DNA of 64,000 nt from Tragulus kanchil. Taxonomy: Eukaryota > Chordata > Mammalia > Artiodactyla > Tragulidae. The position numbers were made by a program, and so were the translations under genes. The stretch is taken from assembly GCA_022376925.1 (NCBI GenBank), contig JAIOJX010000032.1:173315979-173379978 (forward strand), given 5' to 3'. The notes under the pieces are model-generated. The model was not told the origin of the DNA, made no database searches, and saw only the letters and a list, made by a program, of their open reading frames with translations. Below are positions 45,761 through 56,250 of this stretch, piece after piece (positions within the stretch are counted from its first letter, which is position 1; each line of letters opens with the position of its first letter).

Positions 45761-47820
45761 CACAGAACACAAAGGAAAACAAATGCACCAAATGGTATTT
45801 CAAACAAACAGCAAAGCCACACTTGAAAGGGAAAGAGAAAGAGAACTCAGCTCGAGCAACATCTGACGATGTTTGGACAATATGCCCTTGGGTTACAGGC
45901 CAAAAAAATGAAGTCTAATAATGAATTCTGATTAGTCGTCTTTCTTGCTTGTTTGTTTTTTTTCAAACAGAGGTTAACAATTCTGAAATGATATTTTGAC
46001 ATTCGAGAATTGAGCAGGTATATAAATATGCTGTGAGGATGGGAGCCAAGCTTCCCATTACTGGAGAATGGAGCCACAGATATGGAAATGGAAAAGGACA
46101 GAATGAAACTCACAGTACAGGGTGGCATTTAGAGAACTCCGCATGAACTCGTGGGCTTAACGGTCAGGACTAGGAAGCGGTGTCTCTTGGCTGTGTGCCA
46201 TGGGCACATCGGGTCTGTCTTCCAAGGGACAGCCCAACAGGAGTGAGATACTTGAACCCCAAATGTTGGCTGCTAAACCCCTCTCTCCTCCAGACGAAGG
46301 CGGAGGTCCTCAGAGGTCCCTGCAAATAGCTCCTTGGAGATGGGGCAAAGAAAGAACCAGAGCGGCCGGGATATGCGGCTGTGCCAAAAGGTATGTGGAG
46401 GTTCAAAGAATTCTGAAGGCATCTCAAATGGACACAGGAGCCAGCTGGAAGGAGCTTCTATTGGGCCAACGACAAAAATTTATTAAACTAAGAGTCCGCA
46501 AACCCACGCTGATATAAACAGCCTATGGGGGCTCTTTATAGCAAGAGGAAGTGACAGGATCAGAAATCACCGTTCTCCAGGCACCAGAGGCACTGGAACA
46601 TCAACGGACTCCAGCTTAGGCACCCTCCTTCCGAGGCCTCCAAATTTTTTTTTTTTGGCCACTTCTATTGGTCTTTCGTTTATTTCCATCTTTGTTCTTC
46701 GGGGATGCAGAGTCAGACACGATCAAACACGCACCGTGAGACAGGTCCCGCAGGGAGGGCTGGCGCGGGGGAGCTGGGGGACAGGAGACGGTGTGGAGCA
46801 GAGGACGCTTCTCTAACAGAACTTTCTGTTTAGATTCGACTTTCGTGTACATGGTAGTGGTTCACATGGAAGGAAAGAAGGAAGGAAGGGAGGGAAGGGA
46901 GAAGGGAAGAGGGGAACACAGAACACAAAGGAAAACAAATGCACCAAATGGTATTTCAAACAAACAGCAAAGCCACACTTGAAAGGGAAAGAGAAAGAGA
47001 ACTCAGCTCGAGCAACATCTGACGATGTTTGGACAATATGCCCTTGGGTTACAGGCCAAAAAAATGAAGTCTAATAATGAATTCTGATTAGTCGTCTTTC
47101 TTGCTTGTTTGTTTTTTTTCAAACAGAGGTTAACAATTCTGAAATGATATTTTGACATTCGAGAATTGAGCAGGTATATAAATATGCTGTGAGGATGGGA
47201 GCCAAGCTTCCCATTACTGGAGAATGGAGCCACAGATATGGAAATGGAAAAGGACAGAATGAAACTCACAGTACAGGGTGGCATTTAGAGAACTCCGCAT
47301 GAACTCGTGGGCTTAACGGTCAGGACTAGGAAGCGGTGTCTCTTGGCTGTGTGCCATGGGCACATCGGGTCTGTCTTCCAAGGGACAGCCCAACAGGAGT
47401 GAGATACTTGAACCCCAAATGTTGGCTGCTAAACCCCTCTCTCCTCCAGACGAAGGCGGAGGTCCTCAGAGGTCCCTGCAAATAGCTCCTTGGAGATGGG
47501 GCAAAGAAAGAACCAGAGCGGCCGGGATATGCGGCTGTGCCAAAAGGTATGTGGAGGTTCAAAGAATTCTGAAGGCATCTCAAATGGACACAGGAGCCAG
47601 CTGGAAGGAGCTTCTATTGGGCCAACGACAAAAATTTATTAAACTAAGAGTCCGCAAACCCACGCTGATATAAACAGCCTATGGGGGCTCTTTATAGCAA
47701 GAGGAAGTGACAGGATCAGAAATCACCGTTCTCCAGGCACCAGAGGCACTGGCAATCAGAGGGAACATCAACGGACGCTCATCAACTCATGCATGAAGTC
47801 CAAAGAACAAAATGCTATTT

Positions 47821-48085
47821 GGGGCTTCCCTGGCGGTCCAGTGGGTAAAGAGTCCACCTTGCAGTGCGAGGGGTGCCGGTTCGATCCCTGGCCAGGGAAG
47901 ATCCCACGTGCTGCAGAGCAGCTGGGCCAGTGTGTCCAATGACGAGCCAGTGCTCTGGAGCGCATGCACCAAGAGCGGCCACTGCGCGATGGGAGGCCCA
48001 CACAGGCCAAAGAATAAAGATGGATGAAAATAAATAAATAAAAAACCAATGAAAGAGGCCAATTTTTTTTTAATTATAAAAAAAA
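47821..48085 (+). mobile_element. CHR-like SINE, type II
   Basis: gggcttccctggcggtccag, B-box ccggttcgatccctggccag, gatcccacgtgctgcagagc, a partly decayed hairpin region, gggaggcccacacaggcc, aataaagatggatgaaaata and a tail containing aatgaaagaggcca. aaaatgctat and aaaacgctat flank it (9 of 10). Confidence 0.85.
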
Positions 48086-48089
48086 ATAA

Positions 48090-48620
48090 AACGCTATATA
48101 TTGTATGGTCTTAAAGGGTCTCTCTGAGGGACACTCCTGACTTACAAAAGATAAAATCGTAACTATACCAGAAAAACCTGGCCGATGTCACCCTAACCAA
48201 ACCATCAAAGTCAGTATCTCCAACAGCAGCATGTGGCTCCTAGTACGAGGCACTGAGAAGGACACAGCATCACCCCTGAGACATTCCTGCCAGAAAGTCC
48301 ACAGTCTGAATCTAGCCATGAGGAAGCAGCAGACACACCCAACATGAAGGACAGGCTACAAAATAACAGGCCTGTAGTCTTAAAATACACGAATGTCCTA
48401 AAATACAGGAACTGTTCTAAACTAAAGGAGACTAGAGACATGATGATGAAGGTAGTACATGATTCTGAGGTTTCTTCTCCTAAAAAGGACATTACTAAGA
48501 CATGGTTCAAAACAATCTCCATAGGCATATTATAGGAGATTAGATAATAATGTTATGTCAATGCTCTTTTCTTGATTTTGATAAATGCACTGTGGTTATG
48601 GAAGAAAATTTGTTATCATT
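48090..48620. other. Unique AT-leaning sequence
   Basis: No gene is supported. The stretch gggatgat-type L1 3' motifs were looked for and not found with confidence, although the block resembles decayed L1 3' UTR. Confidence 0.3.
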
Positions 48621-48635
48621 AAGAAATACACATTG

Positions 48636-48936
48636 GGGGCTTCCCCTGGTGGTCCAGTGGGTAAGGACACCGCCTTGCAGTGCAGGGGGCGCCGGTTCGA
48701 TCCCTGGCCTGGGAAGATCCCACGTGCCGTGGAGCGGCTGGACTGATGTGTCCAATTACCGAGCCGGCGCTCTGCGATGACAGACGCCACCGCGATGGGA
48801 GGCCCACAGGAGCCAAAGAACAAAGATGGATGAAAATAGAGAAATGAAAAACCAATAGAAGTGGCCCGCCCGCTCCCCTCCCTCCCCAACCCGACCCCCA
48901 CCCAAAAATAAATAAATAAATCTTTAAAAAAAAAAC
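48636..48936 (+). mobile_element. CHR-like SINE, type I, hairpin arm deleted
   Basis: Complete head and B-box; the body reads gagccggcgctctgcgatga, missing the 28-29 bases that form the hairpin arm and loop in other copies. The type I C-rich tail and AAAT repeats follow. gaaatacacattg occurs before it (48623-48635) and after it (48937-48949). Confidence 0.88.
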
Positions 48937-48949
48937 GAAATACACATTG

Positions 48950-49229
48950 GGACTTCCCTGGTGGTCCAGTGGGTAGAGTCCGCCTTGTACTGCAAGGGGT
49001 GCCAGTTCGATCCCTGGCCTGGGAAGATCCCACATGCTGTGGAGCAGTTGGACCGGTGTGTCCAATTACGAGCCAGCACTCTGGAGCACATGTGCCCAGA
49101 GCCTGTGCTCTGCAACAAGAGAGGCTACTGCGATGGGAGGCCCACACAGGCCAAAGAATGAAGATGGATGAAAATCAAAAAAAAAAAAAAAAGACAATAA
49201 AAAGAGGCCAAAAATTAAAAAAAAAAAAA
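48950..49229 (+). mobile_element. CHR-like SINE, type II, at the same target site
   Basis: Starts gggacttccctggtggtccag-like just after the second gaaatacacattg and ends at a third identical copy (49230-49242). Head, B-box, ctctggagcacatgtgccca, gggaggcccacacaggcc and a tail with aaaaagaggcca define type II. It is a separate insertion next to the type I element. Confidence 0.88.
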
Positions 49230-51330
49230 GAAATACACATTGAAGTATTTAGGGAGAAAGGACCATCAGTCTGCAATTTACTCTGAAGTGGTTCAGAAAA
49301 AAGTACCCAAGTATGTGTGTGAGAATGTGATTACATACGGCTGCTGTTTAGTCACCAATTAACATCTGCATCTTTTTTGACCCCACAGACTGTAGTCTGC
49401 CAGGCTCCTCTGTCCATGGGCTGCTCCAGGCAAGAATAGTGCAGTGGGGTGCCATTTCCTTCTCCAGGGGATCTTCCTCTCCCAGGGATGGAACCCTCAT
49501 CTCGGGCACTGGCAGGTGAATTCTTTACCACAGAGCCACTGGGGAAGCCTAATATGCACATCTGTCTATATATCAAGAGGCGGGTAGAGAATGTAAGATG
49601 GTATTCACGTTTGGGGAATCTGGGGTGAAGGGAGCCGGAAATCCCCTGTACTGCTCCTGCAACTTCTCCGTAAGGGTAAAATTATGTCAAAACTTAAAAC
49701 AAAGGGAAGAAGAGGGGAAAACAGGTGTTTTCTTGGTAGGCTGGTAGAATCTGGTGGAGCTCTCTCTGCAAGACCTCCCGGCAGCCCCGGCGGGGAGCAC
49801 CCGACCGGCACGGGGCCAGGGAGCCCTCTGAAGGTCACCGCGCGCCAGCGACCCTGACAAGGCGGGTCACAGCCACTTCCTAGATCTCCCTTACAGCGGC
49901 TGTTTCTACAGAGAGCTTCGTTTTTCACTTCCTGCCTTTCTTTTCAGACTGCCACCTCTGGCAGGCTTTCTCACCCGAGTGAGATGAGAATAAGACACCT
50001 GAATTCTCCTCAGCTCTCCAACACAGTCGTAATTCACAACGCGTGGATGCTGAAATTGAGATGCACCCGAGGTAACAGAGCGCCTGCACCGAATCAACTC
50101 ACAGAAGAAAAGCATTCATCCTGGAGGGAGCATCACAAAGGAGGCTCTAAACAGAAATGCGCTTTCTCTGGGCCAAACAGCTCTCCAGCTGTCAGAGACT
50201 CTCACATCATCCTCAGAGCCTGTACACATTGAGAGCCCACATTTAGGACGGGAAAGGACCATGCAGATGGCTGAAAAAATTTCCCCCTCAAAAAAAAAAA
50301 AAGACAATAAAAGAGGCCAAAATTTAAAAAAAAAAAAAGAAATACACATTGAAGTATGTAGGGAGAAAGGACCATCAGTCTGCAATTTACTCTGAAGTGG
50401 TTCAGAAAAAAGTACCCAAGTATGTGTGTGAGAATGTGATTACATACGGCTGCTGTTTAGTCACCAATTAACATCTGCATCTTTTTTGACCCCACAGACT
50501 GTAGTCTGCCAGGCTCCTCTGTCCATGGGCTGCTCCAGGCAAGAATAGTGCAGTGGGGTGCCATTTCCTTCTCCAGGGGATCTTCCTCTCCCAGGGATGG
50601 AACCCTCATCTCGGGCACTGGCAGGTGAATTCTTTACCACAGAGCCACTGGGGAAGCCTAATATGCACATCTGTCTATATATCAAGAGACGGGTAGAGAA
50701 TGTAAGATGGTATTCACGTTTGGGGAATCTGGGGTGAAGGGAGCCGGAAATCCCCTGTACTGCTCCTGCAACTTCTCCGTAAGGGTAAAATTATGTCAAA
50801 ACTTAAAAAAAAAAAAGGGAAGAAGAGGGGAAAACAGGTGTTTTCTTGGTAGGCTGGTAGAATCTGGTGGAGCTCTCTCTGCAAGACCTCCCGGCAGCCC
50901 CGGCGGGGAGCACCCGACCGGCACGGGGCCAGGGAGCCCTCTGAAGGTCACCGCGCGCCAGCGACCCTGACAAGGCGGGTCACAGCCACTTCCTAGATCT
51001 CCCTTACAGCGGCTGTTTCTACAGAGAGCTTCGTTTTTCACTTCCTGCCTTTCTTTTCAGACTGCCACCTCTGGCAGGCTTTCTCACCCGAGTGAGATGA
51101 GAATAAGACACCTGAATTCTCCTCAGCTCTCCAACACAGTCGTAATTCACAACGCGTGGATGCTGAAATTGAGATGCACCCGAGGTAACAGAGCGCCTGC
51201 ACCGAATCAACTCACAGAAGAAAAGCATTCATCCTGGAGGGAGCATCACAAAGGAGGCTCTAAACAGAAATGCGCTTTCTCTGGGCCAAACAGCTCTCCA
51301 GCTGTCAGAGACTCTCACATCATCCTCAGA
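49178..51330. repeat. Adjacent direct duplication 13 (~1.11 kb unit)
   Basis: 49178-50217 recurs at 50289-51330. The 71-base filler (50218-50288) contains acacattgagagcccacatt and ggaaaggaccatgcagatgg, a garbled version of acacattgaagtatttaggg and gaaaggaccatcagtctgc at 49236-49280. A-run lengths also differ. Confidence 0.92.
49341..49551 (-). mobile_element. Bov-tA SINE, antisense
   Basis: Complement of Bov-tA: gctgctgtttagtcaccaat, ggctcctctgtccatgggct, ccttctccaggggatcttcc and tttaccacagagccactggg. The duplicate is at 50450-50660. Confidence 0.88.
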
Positions 51331-51720
51331 GTTAATTCAGCTCTTACGGATTTCCCCCCACCTCCCCACCGCTCCATACATAAAGAGGGAGACTTTAATA
51401 AATAATCCTTTAACTGCTTTTACCAAATGTATATTACTTTTAATTTGTATTAAGCGAAACCAAACGAAAAACCAATTTCTTTTGGTTAACTAGGGAATTG
51501 AAGTACCTCGCCAGCCAGTTATATGATTCTAGAAAAATCCTTTAGAAAATATAATCAAGTCTAAATGGCCTAAACCCACTAGTCTTATCAAAGGGTGCTT
51601 TATTAACCGAAGCTCCAAGGATACAGAAACCCAAATCAATCCATGTCAATATTTTAATGTCATGCGTTAATCGGCCACACTAATAAAAGAAGAAGGCACC
51701 TCAGACTGAATGTCAGGGGC
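51331..51720. promoter_or_regulatory. Candidate conserved non-coding element
   Basis: AT-rich and repeat-free: gactttaataaataatcc, acttttaatttgtattaagc, ttttggttaactagggaattg, gctttattaaccgaag and catgcgttaatcggcc. The right part recurs at 52668-52800 because of duplication 14. Candidate regulatory block by texture only. Confidence 0.32.
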
Positions 51721-53752
51721 CACGGACAGTCACAGGTGAACTCGTTGAGCGAAATGGCCTTGATTTAATCCTGTCAGGCCGGTTAGCCTGTCCTTCCACC
51801 CGCTCACCTGCTCAGGAAACCCCAGCCGTGGAGACCCAGGCCAGGCCAGAGTGGAGGGCTTCTCCAGCGGCCTGTTCCAGCACACTGAGGCCTGGGGCCC
51901 CTCCCTGCCTGCCAGAAAGGTGCCTGCCGGCGGGGGCGGCGGGCCAGAGGGGCAGGAGGGAGCCCTGGCTGCGCAAAGCCACACAGGCTGGTCCTCCTGT
52001 GATTTGCCTCGTGTCCCGCCCCCTGAGCCCTGCAGCACCCGGACTGCCTCGTGGGCTCACACCCCCACAGGTGTCCAGGGCCCTCAGCGACTCTGGGTCC
52101 TCACCTACCAGCGGGCACCCACCCGCCTTGGCGGAAGCTGCCAGTGCGGGAAGCGGGACGCGGTCACGAGGACCATACAGCGTGGCGCGGGTCCTAAGGA
52201 CGTTGGGAAAGATGGAAGGCAGAAGGAAACGGCGACAACGGAGGATGCGGTGGTTGGATGGCATCACTGACTTAACAGACATGAGTCTGAGCAGGCTCCG
52301 GGAGAGGGTGCAGGACTGGGAAGCCTGGCGCTGCAGTCTGCGGGGCTGCAGAGTCAGGCACGACTGACCGACTGAACTGGACTGAAGGACCCTACAACAA
52401 GGACCCTACGACTCTTTCAAATAAGTCAGCATCCTTCCAGGGAGCACCCGCGTGTGCCAGGTACTGTGCGTGCCGGTCGCAAGACAGTCAAACTCCTCGC
52501 GCTTCTGGAGCCCATTACCCAAGAATAAGGGATGATGAGCAACAAAGAGACTAAGAACTGCGGCTTCAGAGTGCACGGCCCACTGGCATCGGCCCTCCCC
52601 TTACCCACACCTGGCAACTCTTCCACTTCTCCCAGATCAGGTGAAACAATCCTTTAAGAAAGATATAATCAAAAAAGTCTAAATGGCCTAAACCCACTAG
52701 TCTTATCAAAGGGTGCTTTATTAACCGAAGCTCCAAGGATACAGAAACCCAAATCAATCCATGTCAATATTTTAATGTCATGCGTTAATCGGCCACACTA
52801 AAAAAAGAAGAAGGCACCTCAGACTGAATGTCAGGGGCCACGGACAGTCACAGGTGAACTCGTTGAGCGAAATGGCCTTGATTTAATCCTGTCAGGCCGG
52901 TTAGCCTGTCCTTCCACCCGCTCGCCTGCTCAGGAAACCCCAGCCGTGGAGACCCAGGCCAGGCCAGAGTGGAGGGCTTCTCCAGCGGCCTGTTCCAGCA
53001 CACTGAGGCCTGGGGCCCCTCCCTGCCTGCCAGAAAGGTGCCTGCCGGCGGGGGCGGCGGGCCAGAGGGGCAGGAGGGAGCCCTGGCTGCGCAAAGCCAC
53101 ACAGGCTGGTCCTCCTGTGATTTGCCTCGTGTCCCGCCCCCTGAGCCCTGCAGCACCCGGACTGCCTCGTGGGCTCACACCCCCACAGGTGTCCAGGGCC
53201 CTCAGCGACTCTGGGTCCTCACCTACCAGCGGGCACCCACCCGCCTTGGCGGAAGCTGCCAGTGCGGGAAGCGGGACGCGGTCACGAGGACCATACAGCG
53301 TGGCGCGGGTCCTAAGGACGTTGGGAAAGATGGAAGGCAGAAGGAAACGGCGACAACGGAGGATGCGGTGGTTGGATGGCATCACTGACTTAACAGACAT
53401 GAGTCTGAGCAGGCTCCGGGAGAGGGTGCAGGACTGGGAAGCCTGGCGCTGCAGTCTGCGGGGCTGCAGAGTCAGGCACGACTGACCGACTGAACTGGAC
53501 TGAAGGACCCTACAACAAGGACCCTACGACTCTTTCAAATAAGTCAGCATCCTTCCAGGGAGCACCCGCGTGTGCCAGGTACTGTGCGTGCCGGTCGCAA
53601 GACAGTCAAACTCCTCGCGCTTCTGGAGCCCATTACCCAAGAATAAGGGATGATGAGCAACAAAGAGACTAAGAACTGCGGCTTCAGAGTGCACGGCCCA
53701 CTGGCATCGGCCCTCCCCTTACCCACACCTGGCAACTCTTCCACTTCTCCCA
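51540..53752. repeat. Adjacent direct duplication 14 (~1.12 kb unit)
   Basis: 51540-52634 recurs at 52651-53752, offset 1,118. The junction carries a short filler (52635-52650), and the second copy opens with a noisy version of its start (tttaagaaagatataatcaa for tttagaaaatataatcaag). Confidence 0.92.
52180..52385 (+). mobile_element. BovB 3' end fragment
   Basis: gttgggaaagatggaaggca, ggatgcggtggttggatggc, agacatgagtctgagcaggc and gcaggcacgactgaccgac-like sequence match the last 200 bases of BovB. Its duplicate is 53298-53503. Confidence 0.82.
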
Positions 53753-54015
53753 GAGGGTCAGGAGACCAGAGGCCAGGGGGCCTGGGGATGGCTCGGGTCA
53801 GAGGGTGGAGGTGGCCCTCATCCCCGGCCTGACACCTGACAGTGGCCAGCATTCGGGACATGCCCTCCTGTGAACACACGCCGCTCCCTGGGGCCACGTG
53901 CTCTTCAGGATTGGGCGAGAGCCTCTGGGGCCAAGTCCACCTTACCCAAGACCTTCCAGATTCAAACACGAGCGTCCACGGAGCAGCCCCCAACATGGGT
54001 CAGGCAACGTGCTAT

Positions 54016-54515
54016 CCCTGCCGCAGACTGAACTGGGTCCCCCAGATTCATGTGCTTAAGCCCAAACCCCTAGCGTGGCTGGATTTGGAGACGGGGCTTC
54101 TAAGGAAGTAAATGAGATTAAACGGGGTCAAGGCCTCCGCTGGCGGTCCAGAGGTTAAAACTCCACACTCCCAATGCAGGGGGCAGAGGTTCGGTCCCTG
54201 GCGGGGGAGCTAGATCCACACGCTGTGTGGCATGGCCAAAAAAAAGGTTACAGGGTCCTAAGAGGCGGCTCCGACCAGACAGCGTTCGTGTCCTCGTAAG
54301 AGACCCGAGAGAGCTCACTCGCGCCCTCCACGCAGAAGAGCCACGTGAGGAAGGCGGCCGTCTGCATCCCAACGGAGAGCCCTCCCCAGACACTGACCTT
54401 TGGCCCCTGGATCTCGGGCTTCCAGTCTCCAGAATGGTGAGAACACACAGTTCTGCTGTGGGACCACCCCGTCTGCGGTCTTGTCACGGCAGCTGAGCAG
54501 ACGAGACACGGCATT
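54016..54515 (+). mobile_element. MLT1 (ERVL-MaLR) solo LTR, split by a CHR SINE
   Basis: gactgaactgggtcccccag, ggatttggagacggggcttc and gagattaaacggggtca (54016-54127) continue after the SINE with cgtgtcctcgtaagagacc, ggaaggcggccgtctgcatc, gggcttccagtctccagaat and gtctgcggtcttgtcacggc. This is the MLT1 order in sense. No internal region is attached. Confidence 0.75.
54128..54242 (+). mobile_element. CHR-2 SINE inside MLT1
   Basis: ggcctccgctggcggtccag, ctcccaatgcagggggcaga, B-box ggttcggtccctggcggggg, ctagatccacacgctgtgtg and a short A-run. Confidence 0.8.
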
Positions 54516-54629
54516 TGACACATGCCACGCGTCTGAATGCTACCCCTTCAGGAGGCTCTTAGAAACTGTCTGTGTGGGACCGCCTAGGCCTCCCCCAGGC
54601 CCCGGGGATCTTGTGGGTAAAAGGCAGCT

Positions 54630-56250
54630 GGACAGACACACAGTGGCCCTCCTGCAAGAGGACCGACTGGTACCGGAGCCCTCGCGCCCTGAGACGCCAG
54701 GACGGCGCCCTCGGCGGCCCTCCGCCCGTCGACCCGCTCACCTGCGGGCAGGCTGGCCTCCTGGGAGCCCCCGGGCGAGCGTGCAAGGCCCCCTCCCTCT
54801 GCCGCGCTACCCTGCCCCGCACCCCCCTGGCCCCCAGGGAGAGGAGGAGCCGGTGAGAAGCGGAGGGTCGGAGCCCCGGAGGGCGGGCGACCCCGTCTGG
54901 GAGGACCGAGGGTCCTGAGCGGAGGAGCGGCGCCCTGCCCCGCAGCCCAGATCGAGGCCTGAGGGGACTGCGAAGCGCCACACAGAGAAACAGACCGTCC
55001 TCGAGTTTTAGAAAGGAGCACCTGCAGCTTGGGGAAGAGTTTCCAATGACAGCATCCGTCACTGATTCGATAAGCGCGGGGCCTGAAATGACGCAGCTGG
55101 GAGTGAAGCTGCCGCGCCCTGGAAGCCGCTATCAGATGAGTCAGCGCGGCCCGGGGCGCGGAGGAAGCTCGGTCCGAGCTCCCTGAGAGGGGGAGAGCCA
55201 CCAACTGTCGCGAAGTTAAGACATAGGAGATTTTAAATATAAATGGGCGACTAAACGAAACCTACAAAGCGGAAGAAAAGCTGCGGTGCGACACTTCTGA
55301 ACGAGGTGTCAGATGAGGGGAGGAGCCCGGGGCGCCGGCTGCTGGTCCCCGCACCCTCGCCGCGAGGAGTCCACACTGGCCGCCCCGCCGCGCCGCAGCC
55401 CAGCGGCCCCGGCCTTCCGCCCGCGGCCCGCCGCCCCGGCCGCCCCCACGTCCGTCTGGAGGAGCGGAGGGCGCCCGCCGCTAGCGGGTGTCTGGGGCCA
55501 CGGCGCAGGCTCGAGCCTCATGCATGGCGGGGCACACGTCGGGTGTCTCCTCGGGAGGGAGAGCGGCCTGGGCGGGCACTCCCCGGGGAGCCTGGGGGAT
55601 CGGCGGAGTCCCCGGAGGCGCCAGCTGGCCGTCGGGCAAGCGAGACCACTGCGGCCTGCTCAGCACCCTCTCCTCCCGGAGCCCCGGACCAGGAGTCGGC
55701 AGGCCAGGGCCTCGGCCTCCCCCGCGGCTCTCCAGCCCCGGCGTCCCGGCGGGGCAGGGGCGGGCAGGGGAACGGAGAGGGCCGCGTGGCCTAAGGGCAG
55801 CCCTGCCCGCCCGGCACTCCGGCCAGGAGTCACCTTTCTCCCCGCGGCAGCAGCCCGGGCAGCCCTGACCTCGGAGGCAGAAACAGGCTGTCTCCCTCGG
55901 CGCCGAAGGCTGTCAGGTGACAGGACCGCGTTCACAGGGAGAGTGACGGCTGGACCCGTGCACACGCCTCCGCCACGCGCGGACAGCCGCCCGCGACACG
56001 CTCGGCCCGGGCCACCGGGCGTCCCTCCACGGTGCTGACAAAGCGCCTGCTGCGCGGCGACCCCGCCGGGAACACCCAGCCAGCCCGCCCCGCGCCCCGC
56101 CCCGCGGCTAAGGAGCGGGACTCACCCGAGGAGGGGAGCCGTGCAGAGATGCCTGGGTGGGCAGGTGCGGGGAGCGGGGACACGCCCGGCGGGGAAGACG
56201 AGCGGGAATTACTCGGTGACCCCGTGGCGGGGAAGGGGAAGGCCCAGGAG
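54630..56250. promoter_or_regulatory. CpG island
   Basis: CpG dinucleotides are very dense, strongest at 55310-55520 (for example ccgccccgccgcgccgcagc) and 55980-56110. A TGAGTCA (AP-1 type) site lies at about 55137-55143. No TATA box, first exon or conserved coding sequence was recognised on either strand. The island could be a promoter for an unseen gene, an orphan island or a regulatory CpG cluster. Confidence 0.6.

Larger units (their letters stand above)
45448..47772. repeat. Adjacent direct duplication 12 (~1.16 kb unit)
   Basis: 45448-46608 recurs at 46609-47772, offset 1,161 falling to 1,156. The first copy ends cactggaacatcaacgga where the second has cactggcaatcagagggaac; the second starts with losses (aggcaccctccttcc for aggcagccgctccttcc) and a shortened T-run. 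Confidence 0.92.
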
